DNA of 46,718 bases from an uncultured bacterium (lineage in GTDB: Bacteria > Cyanobacteriota > Vampirovibrionia > Gastranaerophilales > Gastranaerophilaceae): contig CASEVT010000115.1 in the NCBI GenBank assembly GCA_949291445.1, positions 1-46,718 on the forward strand. Reading direction: 5' to 3'. Positions 26,200-34,826 of this stretch are shown piece after piece (position 1 is the stretch's first letter; every line of letters starts with the position of its first letter). Position numbers and translations under genes: made by a program. The notes beneath the pieces were generated by a model that had not been told where the DNA came from, made no database searches, and saw nothing but the letters and a program-made list of their open reading frames with translations.

Positions 26200-26226
26200 G
26201 CAGCTTGTTTGAGAAAATGAAGCTGC
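26200..26226 (+). promoter_or_regulatory. Seven-base-pair hairpin between rplX and rplE
   Basis: GCAGCTT (26200-26206) is a perfect complement of AAGCTGC (26220-26226), with a 13-base loop. It ends about ten bases before the AAAAGGAAAG site of rplE and has no T run, so control of mRNA stability or of rplE translation is more likely than termination. Confidence 0.4.
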
Positions 26227-26248
26227 ATTCTACGAAAAGGAAAGAAAA

Positions 26249-26809
26249 ATGACTTTAACTAAGAATTTAAAATCAAGATACGAAGAAGATGTAAAAGAAG
26301 CATTAAAATCCCAATTTGGTTATGATAATGTTCATCAAATCCCGAAATTGAATAAGATAGTAATCAACATGGGTGTTGGTGAAGCTTGTCACAATTCAAA
26401 GCTTGCGGAATCAATTGTAAATCAATTGACAAAGATCGCAGGTCAACGTGCAGTTATCACAAAAGCAAAGAAGTCGATTGCATCATTTAAGTTGAGAGAA
26501 GGAATGCCTGTTGGGGCAATGGTTACGCTCAGAGGCGAAAGAATGTATGATTTTCTTCAAAAACTTATTTGTGTAGTATTGCCAAGAATTCGTGACTTTA
26601 GAGGTGTAAGTGCAAAAAGTTTTGACGGTCGTGGCAATTATACACTGGGTTTAAAAGAACAAGCTTTGTTCCCTGAAATTGCATACGATGAAGTTGATGT
26701 TGTAAAGGGTATGAATATCTCCATTATAACAACAGCGAAAACAGATGAAGAGGCAAAAGCACTCTTGGCAGAGTTGGGTATGCCTTTCAAGAAAAAATCT
26801 AATAACTAA
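26249..26809 (+). CDS. rplE: 50S ribosomal protein L5
   Basis: L5 binds 5S rRNA and contacts the P-site tRNA. The 186 residues show [45 protein letters not shown] and [11 protein letters not shown] strong AAGGAAAG site precedes the ATG. Confidence 0.97.
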   Translation: MTLTKNLKSRYEEDVKEALKSQFGYDNVHQIPKLNKIVINMGVGEACHNSKLAESIVNQLTKIAGQRAVITKAKKSIASFKLREGMPVGAMVTLRGERMYDFLQKLICVVLPRIRDFRGVSAKSFDGRGNYTLGLKEQALFPEIAYDEVDVVKGMNISIITTAKTDEEAKALLAELGMPFKKKSNN

Positions 26810-26844
26810 TATCCGTAGTAACGGTATAAAAAAGGAGAAATAAA

Positions 26845-27051
26845 GTGGCTAAAAAGTCAATGATAGCTAAAGAACAAAGAAGAGAAAAACTGGTTGCGGC
26901 AGGAAAGATGTCAAAAGTCAAACTGCACAACAGGTGTTCAATATGCGGAAGACCGCACGGTTTTCACAGAGACTTCGGCCTTTGCAGAATCCATTTAAGA
27001 GAAATGGCTCACAAAGGTTTGTTGCCCGGTGTAGTTAAAGCAAGCTGGTAA
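26845..27051 (+). CDS. rpsN: 30S ribosomal protein S14, short zinc type with CCCH ligands
   Basis: S14 sits in the 30S head. The start is GTG 26845 with AGGAG seven bases upstream; the 68 residues match the short zinc-binding (type Z) form, [16 protein letters not shown] to PGVVKASW. The metal site reads C31-S-I-C34 and C47-R-I-H50, so the fourth ligand is His instead of the usual Cys. A CCCH site can still hold zinc. It sits between rplE and rpsH, the standard position. Confidence 0.94.
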   Translation: MAKKSMIAKEQRREKLVAAGKMSKVKLHNRCSICGRPHGFHRDFGLCRIHLREMAHKGLLPGVVKASW

Positions 27052-27065
27052 TCCGAAAACGAGGC

Positions 27066-27133
27066 TTTCTTTCAACTATACTGCCGGACGAGGTTCCAGT
27101 AAGTAGTTTAACGACAGTTTTGTCAGAAAGAAA
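27066..27133 (+). ncRNA. Three-way-junction RNA element ahead of rpsH
   Basis: The rpsN-rpsH gap folds into a compact junction. TTTCTTTC (27066-27073) pairs with GAAAGAAA (27126-27133). AACTATACTG (27074-27083) pairs with CAGTA and TAGTT (27097-27108), leaving a two-base AG bulge. GACA-GTTT-TGTC (27113-27124) forms the third stem. The 3' strand of the closing stem abuts the rpsH site AAAGG (27132-27136), so folding would hinder initiation. S8 autoregulates the spc operon in E. coli by binding mRNA, so an S8-responsive element is a reasonable but unproven guess. Confidence 0.5.
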
Positions 27134-27144
27134 AGGAAACATAT

Positions 27145-27540
27145 ATGTACACAGATCCTATAGCAGATATGCTAACGAGAATTAGAAATGCTAATATTGT
27201 ATCTCACGCTGAAGTTGAGATGCCGAGTTCTAAGTTGAAACTTGAGTTAGCAAAAGTATTGAAAGAAGAAGGTTATATTGCTGACTATTACCAAAAAGAA
27301 GCCGGCAAGTTCAAGGTTCTAGTAATAGTTTTGAAATATGATGAAAGAAATAAACCTGTAATTTCGAACTTGAAGAGAATTTCAAAAACCGGTTTGAGAG
27401 TATATTGCAAGTCAAAGAATTTGCCTCAGGTATTTGGCGGATTAGGTATCGCAATAATTTCAACCAGCAAAGGTTTAATGACAGACAGAAAAGCAAGAAA
27501 AGAAAATATCGGCGGCGAGATAATTTGTTACGTTTGGTAG
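27145..27540 (+). CDS. rpsH: 30S ribosomal protein S8
   Basis: S8 is a primary 16S rRNA binder and a known translational repressor in enterobacteria. The 131 residues include [28 protein letters not shown] and the C-terminal [20 protein letters not shown] and [14 protein letters not shown] precedes the ATG by eight bases and lies next to the folded element described at 27066-27133. Confidence 0.97.
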   Translation: MYTDPIADMLTRIRNANIVSHAEVEMPSSKLKLELAKVLKEEGYIADYYQKEAGKFKVLVIVLKYDERNKPVISNLKRISKTGLRVYCKSKNLPQVFGGLGIAIISTSKGLMTDRKARKENIGGEIICYVW

Positions 27541-27599
27541 TATTCTTGGTTGCATAAGATAAATAACACAAATAACAATTGAAATTGGAGAAAAAAATA

Positions 27600-28139
27600 A
27601 TGTCACGTATAGGTAAGAAGCCTGTTGAAATACCCGACGGCGTTGAAGTAAAAATCGAAGGACAGAAGTTAATAGCAAAAGGTCCTTTGGGTACTGAAGA
27701 AGTGGAAGTTCGTCCTGAGATTTCATTGAAATTGGACGGAAAGACAGTAATAGTTTCAATACACAATGATGACAGAAAGTCCAGAGCATTGTGGGGGTTG
27801 AGCAGAACTTTGGTTGATAATGCTGTACAGGGTGTAAAGACAGGATTTGTTAAGAAATTAGAAATACAAGGTGTTGGTTATCGTGCCAATATGGAGGGCA
27901 GCCTGCTCAATCTTCAGTTAGGTTATTCTCACCCAATAAAAATAGAACCTCCAAAGGGTATAAAGATCGAAGTTGAAGCTAACACAAAGATTACCGTATC
28001 AGGTTCTAATAAACAGTTGGTTGGTGATATTGCTTCTGAAATCAGAAGTAAGAGACCGCCAGAAGTTTACAAAGGAAAAGGAATCAGATACGAGGGTGAA
28101 TATATCAGACGTAAAGCTGGTAAAACAGGTAAAAAATAG
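27600..28139 (+). CDS. rplF: 50S ribosomal protein L6
   Basis: L6 has two repeated domains near the sarcin-ricin loop and factor-binding site. From the ATG at 27600 the protein has 179 residues, MSRIGKKPVEIPDGVEV to IRRKAGKTGKK, with GVGYRANMEG and the signature RPPEVYKGKGIRYEGEYIR. GGAG nine bases upstream supports this ATG; a TTG seven codons earlier in the frame is rejected. Confidence 0.97.
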   Translation: MSRIGKKPVEIPDGVEVKIEGQKLIAKGPLGTEEVEVRPEISLKLDGKTVIVSIHNDDRKSRALWGLSRTLVDNAVQGVKTGFVKKLEIQGVGYRANMEGSLLNLQLGYSHPIKIEPPKGIKIEVEANTKITVSGSNKQLVGDIASEIRSKRPPEVYKGKGIRYEGEYIRRKAGKTGKK

Positions 28140-28226
28140 TTAGAAAGAAAGCCGGCATAAACCCTTTTAGAGTGATTGAATAAGATCAAGACTTGCAAAA
28201 AGAAGGTTTCGGTGAAAGGAAAGAAA

Positions 28227-28595
28227 ATGATAAGTGTAAAGAACAGAAAAGAACAAGTAAGAAAAAGACATCAACGTGTAAGAATGAAAATCTCAGGTGA
28301 TGCAAGTTGTCCGAGATTGGCGGTATACAGAAGTACTAAGCACATATATGCTCAAATGATAGATGATGTTAAGGGTGTAACATTGTGTTCAGCTTCTTCT
28401 GTGGATAAAGACTTGAAGGAAAAGTTGTCTCACGGTGGAAACATTGATGCGGCAAAGGTGGTTGGTGAAGCGATTGCCAAGAAAGCATTAAAGGCCGGTA
28501 TCAATGAATGCGTTTTCGACAGAGGCGGCTTTTTGTATCATGGTAGAGTCTCTGCTCTCGCTGATGCTGCTCGCGAAGCAGGTTTGAATTTCTAG
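28227..28595 (+). CDS. rplR: 50S ribosomal protein L18
   Basis: L18 binds 5S rRNA with L5. From the ATG at 28227 (AAAGGAAAG just upstream) the product has 122 residues with [27 protein letters not shown] and [23 protein letters not shown]. The frame extends upstream to a TTG at 28176, but this adds a basic segment not found in the family. It is the last gene of the operon: a strong terminator follows after 21 bases, so rpsE, rpmD, rplO and secY must be elsewhere. Confidence 0.96.
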   Translation: MISVKNRKEQVRKRHQRVRMKISGDASCPRLAVYRSTKHIYAQMIDDVKGVTLCSASSVDKDLKEKLSHGGNIDAAKVVGEAIAKKALKAGINECVFDRGGFLYHGRVSALADAAREAGLNF

Positions 28596-28616
28596 TTTTA
28601 TAACTTTAATTATTAT

Positions 28617-28645
28617 AAAAAGGCTTACTTCGGTAAGCCTTTTTT
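28617..28645 (+). terminator. UUCG-tetraloop terminator ending the ribosomal operon
   Basis: AAAAAGGCTTAC (28617-28628) pairs with GTAAGCCTTTTT (28633-28644) around a TTCG tetraloop, and the 3' strand ends in a run of six T. This is a textbook intrinsic terminator. Confidence 0.92.
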
Positions 28646-28660
28646 GTTACTTGTAGTTTG

Positions 28661-28669
28661 TGATAAAAT
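28661..28669 (+). promoter_or_regulatory. Extended -10 box of the AsmA-like gene
   Basis: TGATAAAAT (TG, A, TAAAAT at 28664-28669) lies directly after the ribosomal operon terminator. Transcription would start near 28676, about 31 bases before the ATG at 28707. Confidence 0.45.
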
Positions 28670-28706
28670 ATTTGTGTCTTTAAATATGATTTGGAGTTTA
28701 ATAACG

Positions 28707-31700
28707 ATGAAAAAAGTTAAGCTTGTTGCTATAGTTTGCGCTATTGTGATTATTGCATTATACGGAATGTTTTTATTTATTTTGCCAAATGTTGTAAATT
28801 TAAACAATTATAAAAGTGAGTTACAAAAATTGGTTAAAGATAGTGCAAACCTTAATCTCGCAGTGTCGGATCTAAAATTGACAACGACTCCGGCATTGCA
28901 CGTCGGAATAAGAGTAACTGGGTTGAGCTTGACATATAACAACGGTGATGAGCTAGTTTCAGCTGATGAGGCACAAGGCGGTATTAAGTTATTTCCGTTA
29001 ATATTTAAAACTGTTGAACTGTCAGATATTAAATTATCTAATCCGAGTTTCAGTGTTCGGATGTTAAAGGGCAATAAACTTGATCTGGTCAGCTATATTG
29101 AAGGTTTTTCAAGTGACAGTACAGAAGCTAAAAATTCCCCTGAATTGCCTTTTAAGTTTTCAAAAAAACTTCCGAAAGTTGTGGTATCAGGGTATAAGCT
29201 CTCTGCTGCGGATGTTGATTTTCAAAATGAAATTATCGTTCAGGGTGAAGAGTTGTTGATTGATAAAACGGTTTTGGATGAAAAATTTCATGTGGATACT
29301 AATGGTAAAGTTTTAGTTAATAACGAGGAAAATATAGTTTATGATTTAGATATTGAGAGTTTTTTGCCTGAAGTAACGGAGAAAAAGACCCCTGAGGTTA
29401 AGTCTGATATTCCAAATATCAATTTTATAAATGAATTTGTAAAATTAAACTTGAAGGCACTGGTGGATGCACAATTAAAGATTAAATCAAACAAAGACGG
29501 ACTGGTTGTTGATGGATATGCAAATGTTGACAAAATGAGTTTGCGATTTGATGCTCACACGCTGCCTGAAAGTTTCATTCATTCCGTGTTTTCAGGCAAG
29601 GAAATAAAACTTGTTTCTGACTTATACATCAGTGATATTGAAAAGGCACAGGTTGAGGCTGATATAATTAATTCTAAAAAGTTTTTGTTGGATTTAAATG
29701 TAAAAACAGACAAGCTTAGTTTTATAAGTTTGCAGAAATTTTTGGCGGGTGTGTTTAACTCATTTAACATAAGGAATGATTTTAATCAGTTTTTGGTTTC
29801 AGGATACATGCAAGGAGATTTTAAGTTGCATACTGATTTAAAGAAATTTGAATCAGACGGCTATTTCAAGGTGAATAACGGGTCAGTGCAGCATAAGTCC
29901 TTGCCGATAAAAATAAATTCTATACTGGCGGATGTGGATTTTTCAAAGAATAATGTGACGATAAAAGAAGCCGGTGCTAATGTTAATGGCGCAAAGCTAA
30001 CTGCATCCGGAAAAATTGATTCAAAATCAGTTGCCGATATACTGATTGTATCTGATTCATTGCCATTGGAGAGTATATATGCAGTTGTTGCCCCTGCAGG
30101 ATTGAAACAAAGTTATGATTTACAAAACGGCAATCTTACATTGAATGCGCAAATAAAGGGTAAGTTATCGGAGATTGCACCGAAACTTTCGATCAATTTG
30201 ACAAATCTTAAGGTGAAAGATAAGGTAAATGGCATTATTCTGTCTAACAGGCAATCAATCTTGAATCTGGTAGCAAAGGAAAATTCGTTTGATGGTGATT
30301 TAAACATTACCTCGGCAGCTGTTCAGCTGTCTGAGCCTTTGTTCAATCTGAATGTTCCTTCGGCACAGGTTAAAATTACTCCTGAAAATATTGACATAGT
30401 TCCATTTAGTTTAATGATTGAAAATTCTCCTTTAAAAATCACAGGCGGTGTGAAAGATTATATGAAATCACCCAAGATTAACATTCTTGCGGATGGTTCG
30501 CTAAATTCTTCTGATTTATTGAAATTGATTCCTCAGGAGTCAAAAAGTTTTGTTAGTTCAAAGGGTAAACTCCCCGTAAAAATTGAGGTTACAGGTGATG
30601 ATAAGTCCATTATCGTGAACGCTCAGGTAAAATCTGACGATGCAAACCATTTTTCGCCGGTTGTTATAAAAAAGCTTGTGAATAAGTCTGGCTTGTTAAA
30701 TCTATCACTCAATATGAAGGGTAATCAGCTGGTAATAGAAGATGCCGGTTTGTATATAATGTCACGGGATTTTACAAGTGATATGAAGAAAAATTTGAAT
30801 AATGCTCAGAAGCTTGCGGAGGTATATGGAGAAATTAGTGATCTTAGTTCGGGTAAAATCAAAAAACTAGAGGTACTGATTTCAGAACCGTTGGTGCTAG
30901 GTTTGCCTACGATGCCAAAAACGACATTGAAAGCTCGTGGTCGAATAAATGCTTACGGAAATATGGTGTCACCTAAGTTGAACGGCTTTTTTGAAGTAAA
31001 AGATGCTGATATAGCCGAGTTCCTGACCAAAGTTGATCTGATTAATGTTAATTTGGACGATGAAATAATTAATGCTGATATTCAAAACTTGAATATAAAC
31101 GGCAGCTCTATAAATATAAAGGCAGATGCTCCATCAAAATTTAACAAAATTTTTGTGATTAATACGGTCGAGTTGACTTCACCGATGATAGACGCAGATA
31201 AGGTTGTGGCAGCGTTTTGCACAAATTCTGCCGCAGCAGCATCTCCTGGCGCAACGAGCGGCAACGGCAACTTATTGTTCCCTGTAAAAATACTCAAGGG
31301 ACATGGTGTGATAGACAAATTGAAGTCCGGAAATATAGAGGCTCAAAGCTTGTCAGGAAACTTTGTTATGAGTAATGATAATGTCCAAATTTCTGACATA
31401 AAAGCGACTGCATTTGACGGTACGTTTCAAGGTAAGGTAAGCTACAATCTTGCTACTACCAAAGTTGTTGCAGACGTAAGCGGAAGCTCAATGGATGCAA
31501 ATAAAGCCGTTACAGCTGTGGCGGCGTTGAAAGATCAAGTTATGGGCAGTTTGGACTTTAACGCTGATATTAATCTTAGCGGGGTTGAGTATTCGCAGCA
31601 AATGAAAACATTGAAAGGTAATGCCGAGTTTACCGTAAAAGACGGTCAGCTGGGTAGTTTGGGTAAGTTGGAAACATTCTTGCAAGCAGATAACTTGCTC

Positions 31701-32429
31701 TCCCAGTCTTTTGTTAAATCCGAAATCGGGACTTTGATATCTTCAATTGCACCGTACAATACAGGTAAGTTTTCATATCTGAAAGGAAAGATGACATTTG
31801 GAAACGGTATAGCAAATATTTCATCAATAACATCTTCCGGTCCTCATATGTCATTGTCGTTAAGCGGCCCGTATAATTTGGTTAATAATAATGCACAACT
31901 TCAAATATTAGGCTCATTATCGATGGATGTTTGTAATGCGTTGGGGCCGATTACAAATTTATCAATTGATAAAATTGCAGCATATATCCCTAAATTCGGT
32001 TCGGCAATATCTACTATGATGGGTAATTATAATTTAAAGGCTAACGAGAAATTACTTGCATCGATTCCGGAACTCACTCCGAAACAAGATACGACTAAAT
32101 CGTTTAAGGTTGTACTAAACGGTAACATGATGAATCCTGCCGCAGCGGTAAAATCTTTTCAGTGGTTGAATAATTCCGTCGAAATGGAATCATCGCAAAA
32201 ATCGATTTTTGATTTGTTGAAGCCTTCTACAACGACAAATTCAACCCAATCTTCCGAGCCATCTGAACAATCTCAATCAACCGTTTCAAAAGATGCGTTG
32301 AAAGAGGGTTTGAAAAACCAGATAGAAGCAAATCCGCAAGTGCAAAAAATAAAAGAAAATGAAGCAGTAAAAACATTCGGTGCTATTTTTAATCTCTATA
32401 AAGATAAAATTAATACACCTAATAAGTAA
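28707..32429 (+). CDS. AsmA-like envelope protein
   Basis: The 1240-residue protein begins at the ATG 28707 (MKKVKLVAIVCAIVII), with GGAG about ten bases upstream; an earlier in-frame start at 28644 lies inside the terminator and is rejected. One N-terminal membrane anchor is followed by a very long extracytoplasmic region of repeated beta-strand-type segments (KLTASGKIDSKS, NLTLNAQIKGKLSE, FQGKVSYNLATTK). The C-terminal part (about 900-1150), with LDFNADINLSG, LKGNAEFTVKDGQLGSLGKL and GNGIANISSI, resembles the AsmA C-terminal domain. AsmA/TamB-type proteins bridge the periplasm and are implicated in lipid transport to the outer membrane. The Ser/Thr/Gln-rich tail is of low complexity. It supports a two-membrane envelope. 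Confidence 0.85.
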   Translation: MKKVKLVAIVCAIVIIALYGMFLFILPNVVNLNNYKSELQKLVKDSANLNLAVSDLKLTTTPALHVGIRVTGLSLTYNNGDELVSADEAQGGIKLFPLIFKTVELSDIKLSNPSFSVRMLKGNKLDLVSYIEGFSSDSTEAKNSPELPFKFSKKLPKVVVSGYKLSAADVDFQNEIIVQGEELLIDKTVLDEKFHVDTNGKVLVNNEENIVYDLDIESFLPEVTEKKTPEVKSDIPNINFINEFVKLNLKALVDAQLKIKSNKDGLVVDGYANVDKMSLRFDAHTLPESFIHSVFSGKEIKLVSDLYISDIEKAQVEADIINSKKFLLDLNVKTDKLSFISLQKFLAGVFNSFNIRNDFNQFLVSGYMQGDFKLHTDLKKFESDGYFKVNNGSVQHKSLPIKINSILADVDFSKNNVTIKEAGANVNGAKLTASGKIDSKSVADILIVSDSLPLESIYAVVAPAGLKQSYDLQNGNLTLNAQIKGKLSEIAPKLSINLTNLKVKDKVNGIILSNRQSILNLVAKENSFDGDLNITSAAVQLSEPLFNLNVPSAQVKITPENIDIVPFSLMIENSPLKITGGVKDYMKSPKINILADGSLNSSDLLKLIPQESKSFVSSKGKLPVKIEVTGDDKSIIVNAQVKSDDANHFSPVVIKKLVNKSGLLNLSLNMKGNQLVIEDAGLYIMSRDFTSDMKKNLNNAQKLAEVYGEISDLSSGKIKKLEVLISEPLVLGLPTMPKTTLKARGRINAYGNMVSPKLNGFFEVKDADIAEFLTKVDLINVNLDDEIINADIQNLNINGSSINIKADAPSKFNKIFVINTVELTSPMIDADKVVAAFCTNSAAAASPGATSGNGNLLFPVKILKGHGVIDKLKSGNIEAQSLSGNFVMSNDNVQISDIKATAFDGTFQGKVSYNLATTKVVADVSGSSMDANKAVTAVAALKDQVMGSLDFNADINLSGVEYSQQMKTLKGNAEFTVKDGQLGSLGKLETFLQADNLLSQSFVKSEIGTLISSIAPYNTGKFSYLKGKMTFGNGIANISSITSSGPHMSLSLSGPYNLVNNNAQLQILGSLSMDVCNALGPITNLSIDKIAAYIPKFGSAISTMMGNYNLKANEKLLASIPELTPKQDTTKSFKVVLNGNMMNPAAAVKSFQWLNNSVEMESSQKSIFDLLKPSTTTNSTQSSEPSEQSQSTVSKDALKEGLKNQIEANPQVQKIKENEAVKTFGAIFNLYKDKINTPNK

Positions 32430-32570
32430 AATTATTAAGAAATGCAAACCTGTAAATCCTTGCAGGCGGCGCAAATGAGATAATTGTATATACTCATATA
32501 TATAAAAATGTCAATAAATATATATACTTTGTTTTTATTTATATGTAGAGAAAAAAAGAGAGTATATACA

Positions 32571-34457
32571 ATGGCAAATCCGTTTGAAGTAAAATTAAGT
32601 GAAACTCAAAGAGTCCAAGGCAAGACTGCGGCAGGAAGCGCCAAACCTGCAACCAGTCAATCAGAAAAAGAAAAAGAAGTTCTTTCAAAAACAGATGTAT
32701 ATACATATGCCGGTCAAAATAATCAAAATTGGGGCAACTTCGATGGATTTGAAAAGTCTACAACCGTTATGACAAACAGAGCATCAGTGTCATACGCTAT
32801 TCAAACACCGGAAGAAGAGAAAAAGGCAACAGAAGAAAAAGAAGCTCAAGCAGCTGAACAAGAAGAAGGTAAAGAAAAAGGTGAAGAAGCTTCTGCGGCA
32901 GGTGAATCAGCAGATTCAAAAATACAAGACAGCAAAAAGAGTGCAAAAGAAGCTACTACAGAACAAAAAAATTCACAACAAGCAGGTCAACAAGCGAATA
33001 AAATAAAAGTTGAAAATAATGCTCAAGCGGACACAACATCAGTATCGCCGGATGCATCAGTAGCAGGTGGCAGCGCAACTTCATCTGCCGCAGCAACTCA
33101 ATCAGCTACAGTTCAAGGCAATACTGCACAAACTATTAATACCAATGTATCAGAAGCTCAAATTCCAAATTTATCACAAGGTCAAGAATCAAACAGTTCA
33201 GAGCTTGGTAATCTTGCAACTCAAGAATCTAACCTTATAGCAAAAGATTCGCAAGCAAGAAACTCAGCAAACAATGAAATAGCCAATCAATCTGCAATGA
33301 TGTCCGGTATTACAGAAACAGCCGATACAATAAATACAGCATTGTCAGAATCCGCATCAGCACAAGCAGAAATGCAGTCAATGGCAGCGAATATTGCCTC
33401 ATCACAAGCAGAAATGAATTCATTGGTCAGTGAAATGTCATCAATCCAAAGTCTGCAAGTAGAAGCAGGAACTGCATCCGGTATGGCAAATGCCTTTAAT
33501 GCTTCAGCAGCACAGGATTCTCAAAAAGCAAAAGATTACACAAAACAAGCTGCAAAAGATTCTGCCTCAGCAGCCACATCAGCAGCCGGAGCAACTGCTG
33601 CTTTTGGACTCGGTACAACATCAAAGCTCTCCGGTGATGCAGCAGCAGCAACCTTGTTCGGTATGCCAATAGCAATTCCGGCCTGGGCAACTGCCGTAAC
33701 CAAATATGTTGGAGCCGCCGGCATGTCTGCAAAGGCAGTTCAATCTTCAGCGTCAGCAGCTAAAGGCTTCAAAAATGCAACAAAAATGAATAAATCTGCT
33801 TCCACAAAAAAATCAGAAGCGGCACAACAAGCAAGCATTGCTCAACAAAAGACAAGCGAATATAACAGTTTGAAAAATGCTCACAACAATAGCATGCTCA
33901 ATTTGAATAACAACATTCAAACATCGAATGCAACAATGACTCAAAAGTCTCAAACTGTTAATCAGGCTAATGCTGCTATTTCTACCGCATCTGCTCAACA
34001 AAACTTGTTCATTACAGGATTAAATAATTCAAATACAAAAGCTAATGCATATATTTCAGAATCCCAAGATGCAAATAAACAGTTAACAACTGTTCAAAAT
34101 AGAGCATACCAAGTTGCCGGTCAATCAGGTGCATCAAATAATAACAATACACCAACAAAATTAAATACACCGATGGTAAATGTTTCCGCTAATTCACAAT
34201 CAGCAAATGCTAATTTCTTTACCGGTTCGTCTGCATCGTTTACTTCTTCACTTGGTGGAGCTTCTTCAATGAAAAATCAAGCTGCATCAGCTAAAGATAA
34301 TAAACAAGAAAATAAAACTGAAAAAACTTCTGAAAATAAGCAAACTGAACAGCAAATAAAACAAAACCAATCTACTCAAACTAACGCCTCTATGCAGTCA
34401 CAAAATTCTACGAATCCGTTTCAAATTCAAAATTTACAAATGACTAAAATAGCTTAA
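32571..34457 (+). CDS. Low-complexity Ala/Ser/Gln/Asn-rich coiled-coil protein with glycine-zipper-like segment
   Basis: From the ATG at 32571 (MANPFEVKLSETQRVQGKT) the product has 628 residues; the frame runs upstream to 32484, but that N-terminus looks like translated AT-rich leader. No signal peptide is seen. A Glu/Lys/Gln-rich segment (about 80-160) is followed by Ala/Ser-rich predicted coiled coil (about 200-345). An Ala/Gly-rich hydrophobic stretch (about 350-415, with SAAGATAAFGLG and GMPIAIPAWATAVTKYVGAAG) could insert in membranes. A second Gln/Asn-rich helical part follows, ending NPFQIQNLQMTKIA. Codon use and composition differ from its neighbours. It is flanked by envelope genes. 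I do not recognise the family; a secreted or surface-interacting protein is a guess from composition. Confidence 0.65.
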   Translation: MANPFEVKLSETQRVQGKTAAGSAKPATSQSEKEKEVLSKTDVYTYAGQNNQNWGNFDGFEKSTTVMTNRASVSYAIQTPEEEKKATEEKEAQAAEQEEGKEKGEEASAAGESADSKIQDSKKSAKEATTEQKNSQQAGQQANKIKVENNAQADTTSVSPDASVAGGSATSSAAATQSATVQGNTAQTINTNVSEAQIPNLSQGQESNSSELGNLATQESNLIAKDSQARNSANNEIANQSAMMSGITETADTINTALSESASAQAEMQSMAANIASSQAEMNSLVSEMSSIQSLQVEAGTASGMANAFNASAAQDSQKAKDYTKQAAKDSASAATSAAGATAAFGLGTTSKLSGDAAAATLFGMPIAIPAWATAVTKYVGAAGMSAKAVQSSASAAKGFKNATKMNKSASTKKSEAAQQASIAQQKTSEYNSLKNAHNNSMLNLNNNIQTSNATMTQKSQTVNQANAAISTASAQQNLFITGLNNSNTKANAYISESQDANKQLTTVQNRAYQVAGQSGASNNNNTPTKLNTPMVNVSANSQSANANFFTGSSASFTSSLGGASSMKNQAASAKDNKQENKTEKTSENKQTEQQIKQNQSTQTNASMQSQNSTNPFQIQNLQMTKIA

Positions 34458-34508
34458 CGTATATGAGTATTAATAGAATTTTATAAGATAATGGCTCTAA
34501 TGTGAGTC

Positions 34509-34543
34509 TAAGTGTACAACAACTACACTTATTTGCAATTTTT
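34509..34543 (+). terminator. Probable terminator after the 628-residue gene
   Basis: TAAGTGTA (34509-34516) and TACACTTA (34524-34531) form a perfect eight-base stem with a seven-base loop, followed by TTTGCAATTTTT. The main T run starts a few bases late, so efficiency may be modest. Confidence 0.5.
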
Positions 34544-34590
34544 AGAATACGGATTTACATATTTGAGTAAAATAAATAATTTAAAAGTAC

Positions 34591-34618
34591 TTGCAAAAAA
34601 TTACAGGTATGATATATT
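34591..34618 (+). promoter_or_regulatory. Promoter of the secreted protein at 34827
   Basis: TTGCAA (34591-34596) is followed after 16 bases by TATATT (34613-34618), which is preceded by TG-A and so is an extended -10 box. Start near 34625 gives an untranslated leader of about 200 bases. Confidence 0.6.
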
Positions 34619-34630
34619 AAGAAATGTGAA

Positions 34631-34822
34631 CGGCGTAAGGTTGAATAAATAAAGAAAAAGCCGAGACAGCATCTGAAATATAAATATTTACTGTTTAAGA
34701 AAGAGAAGAAAAGGCTGTATAAGAGAGATTTTATACAGAGCTATGTTTTCTTTACTTAATGAATATTAAGGTTACTCTGTGAGGTAATCGATATTTCCTG
34801 ACGCATAATAGACGAAAAGGAA
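34631..34822 (+). ncRNA. Long structured 5' leader, candidate cis-regulatory RNA
   Basis: The 369-base gap between the two genes holds a terminator, a promoter and this leader. Complementary blocks nest as one long hairpin: AATATT (34683-34688)/AATATT (34762-34767), TTAAG/CTTAA (34695-34699, 34755-34759), AAGAAAA/TTTTCTT (34706-34712, 34746-34752) and CTGTATAA/TTATACAG (34715-34722, 34731-34738). CGGC/GCCG (34631-34634, 34660-34663) lies upstream. GGTTAC/GTAATC (34770-34775, 34784-34789) lies downstream and can be extended by AATAT/ATATT, which competes with the long hairpin. TTCCT (34795-34799) can pair with AGGAA (34818-34822), the ribosome site. This is consistent with a translational switch; no known riboswitch class was recognised. 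Confidence 0.5.
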
Positions 34823-34826
34823 CAAA

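Noticed and set aside
32476-32570. AT-rich TATATA-containing stretch considered as a replication origin or promoter cluster
   Set aside because: No DnaA boxes, iterons or well-spaced promoter boxes were found; it is a short upstream gap.
34631-34822. Match to known c-di-GMP, SAM, TPP or cobalamin riboswitches
   Set aside because: None of the conserved core sequences of these classes could be seen, so only an unclassified element is reported.
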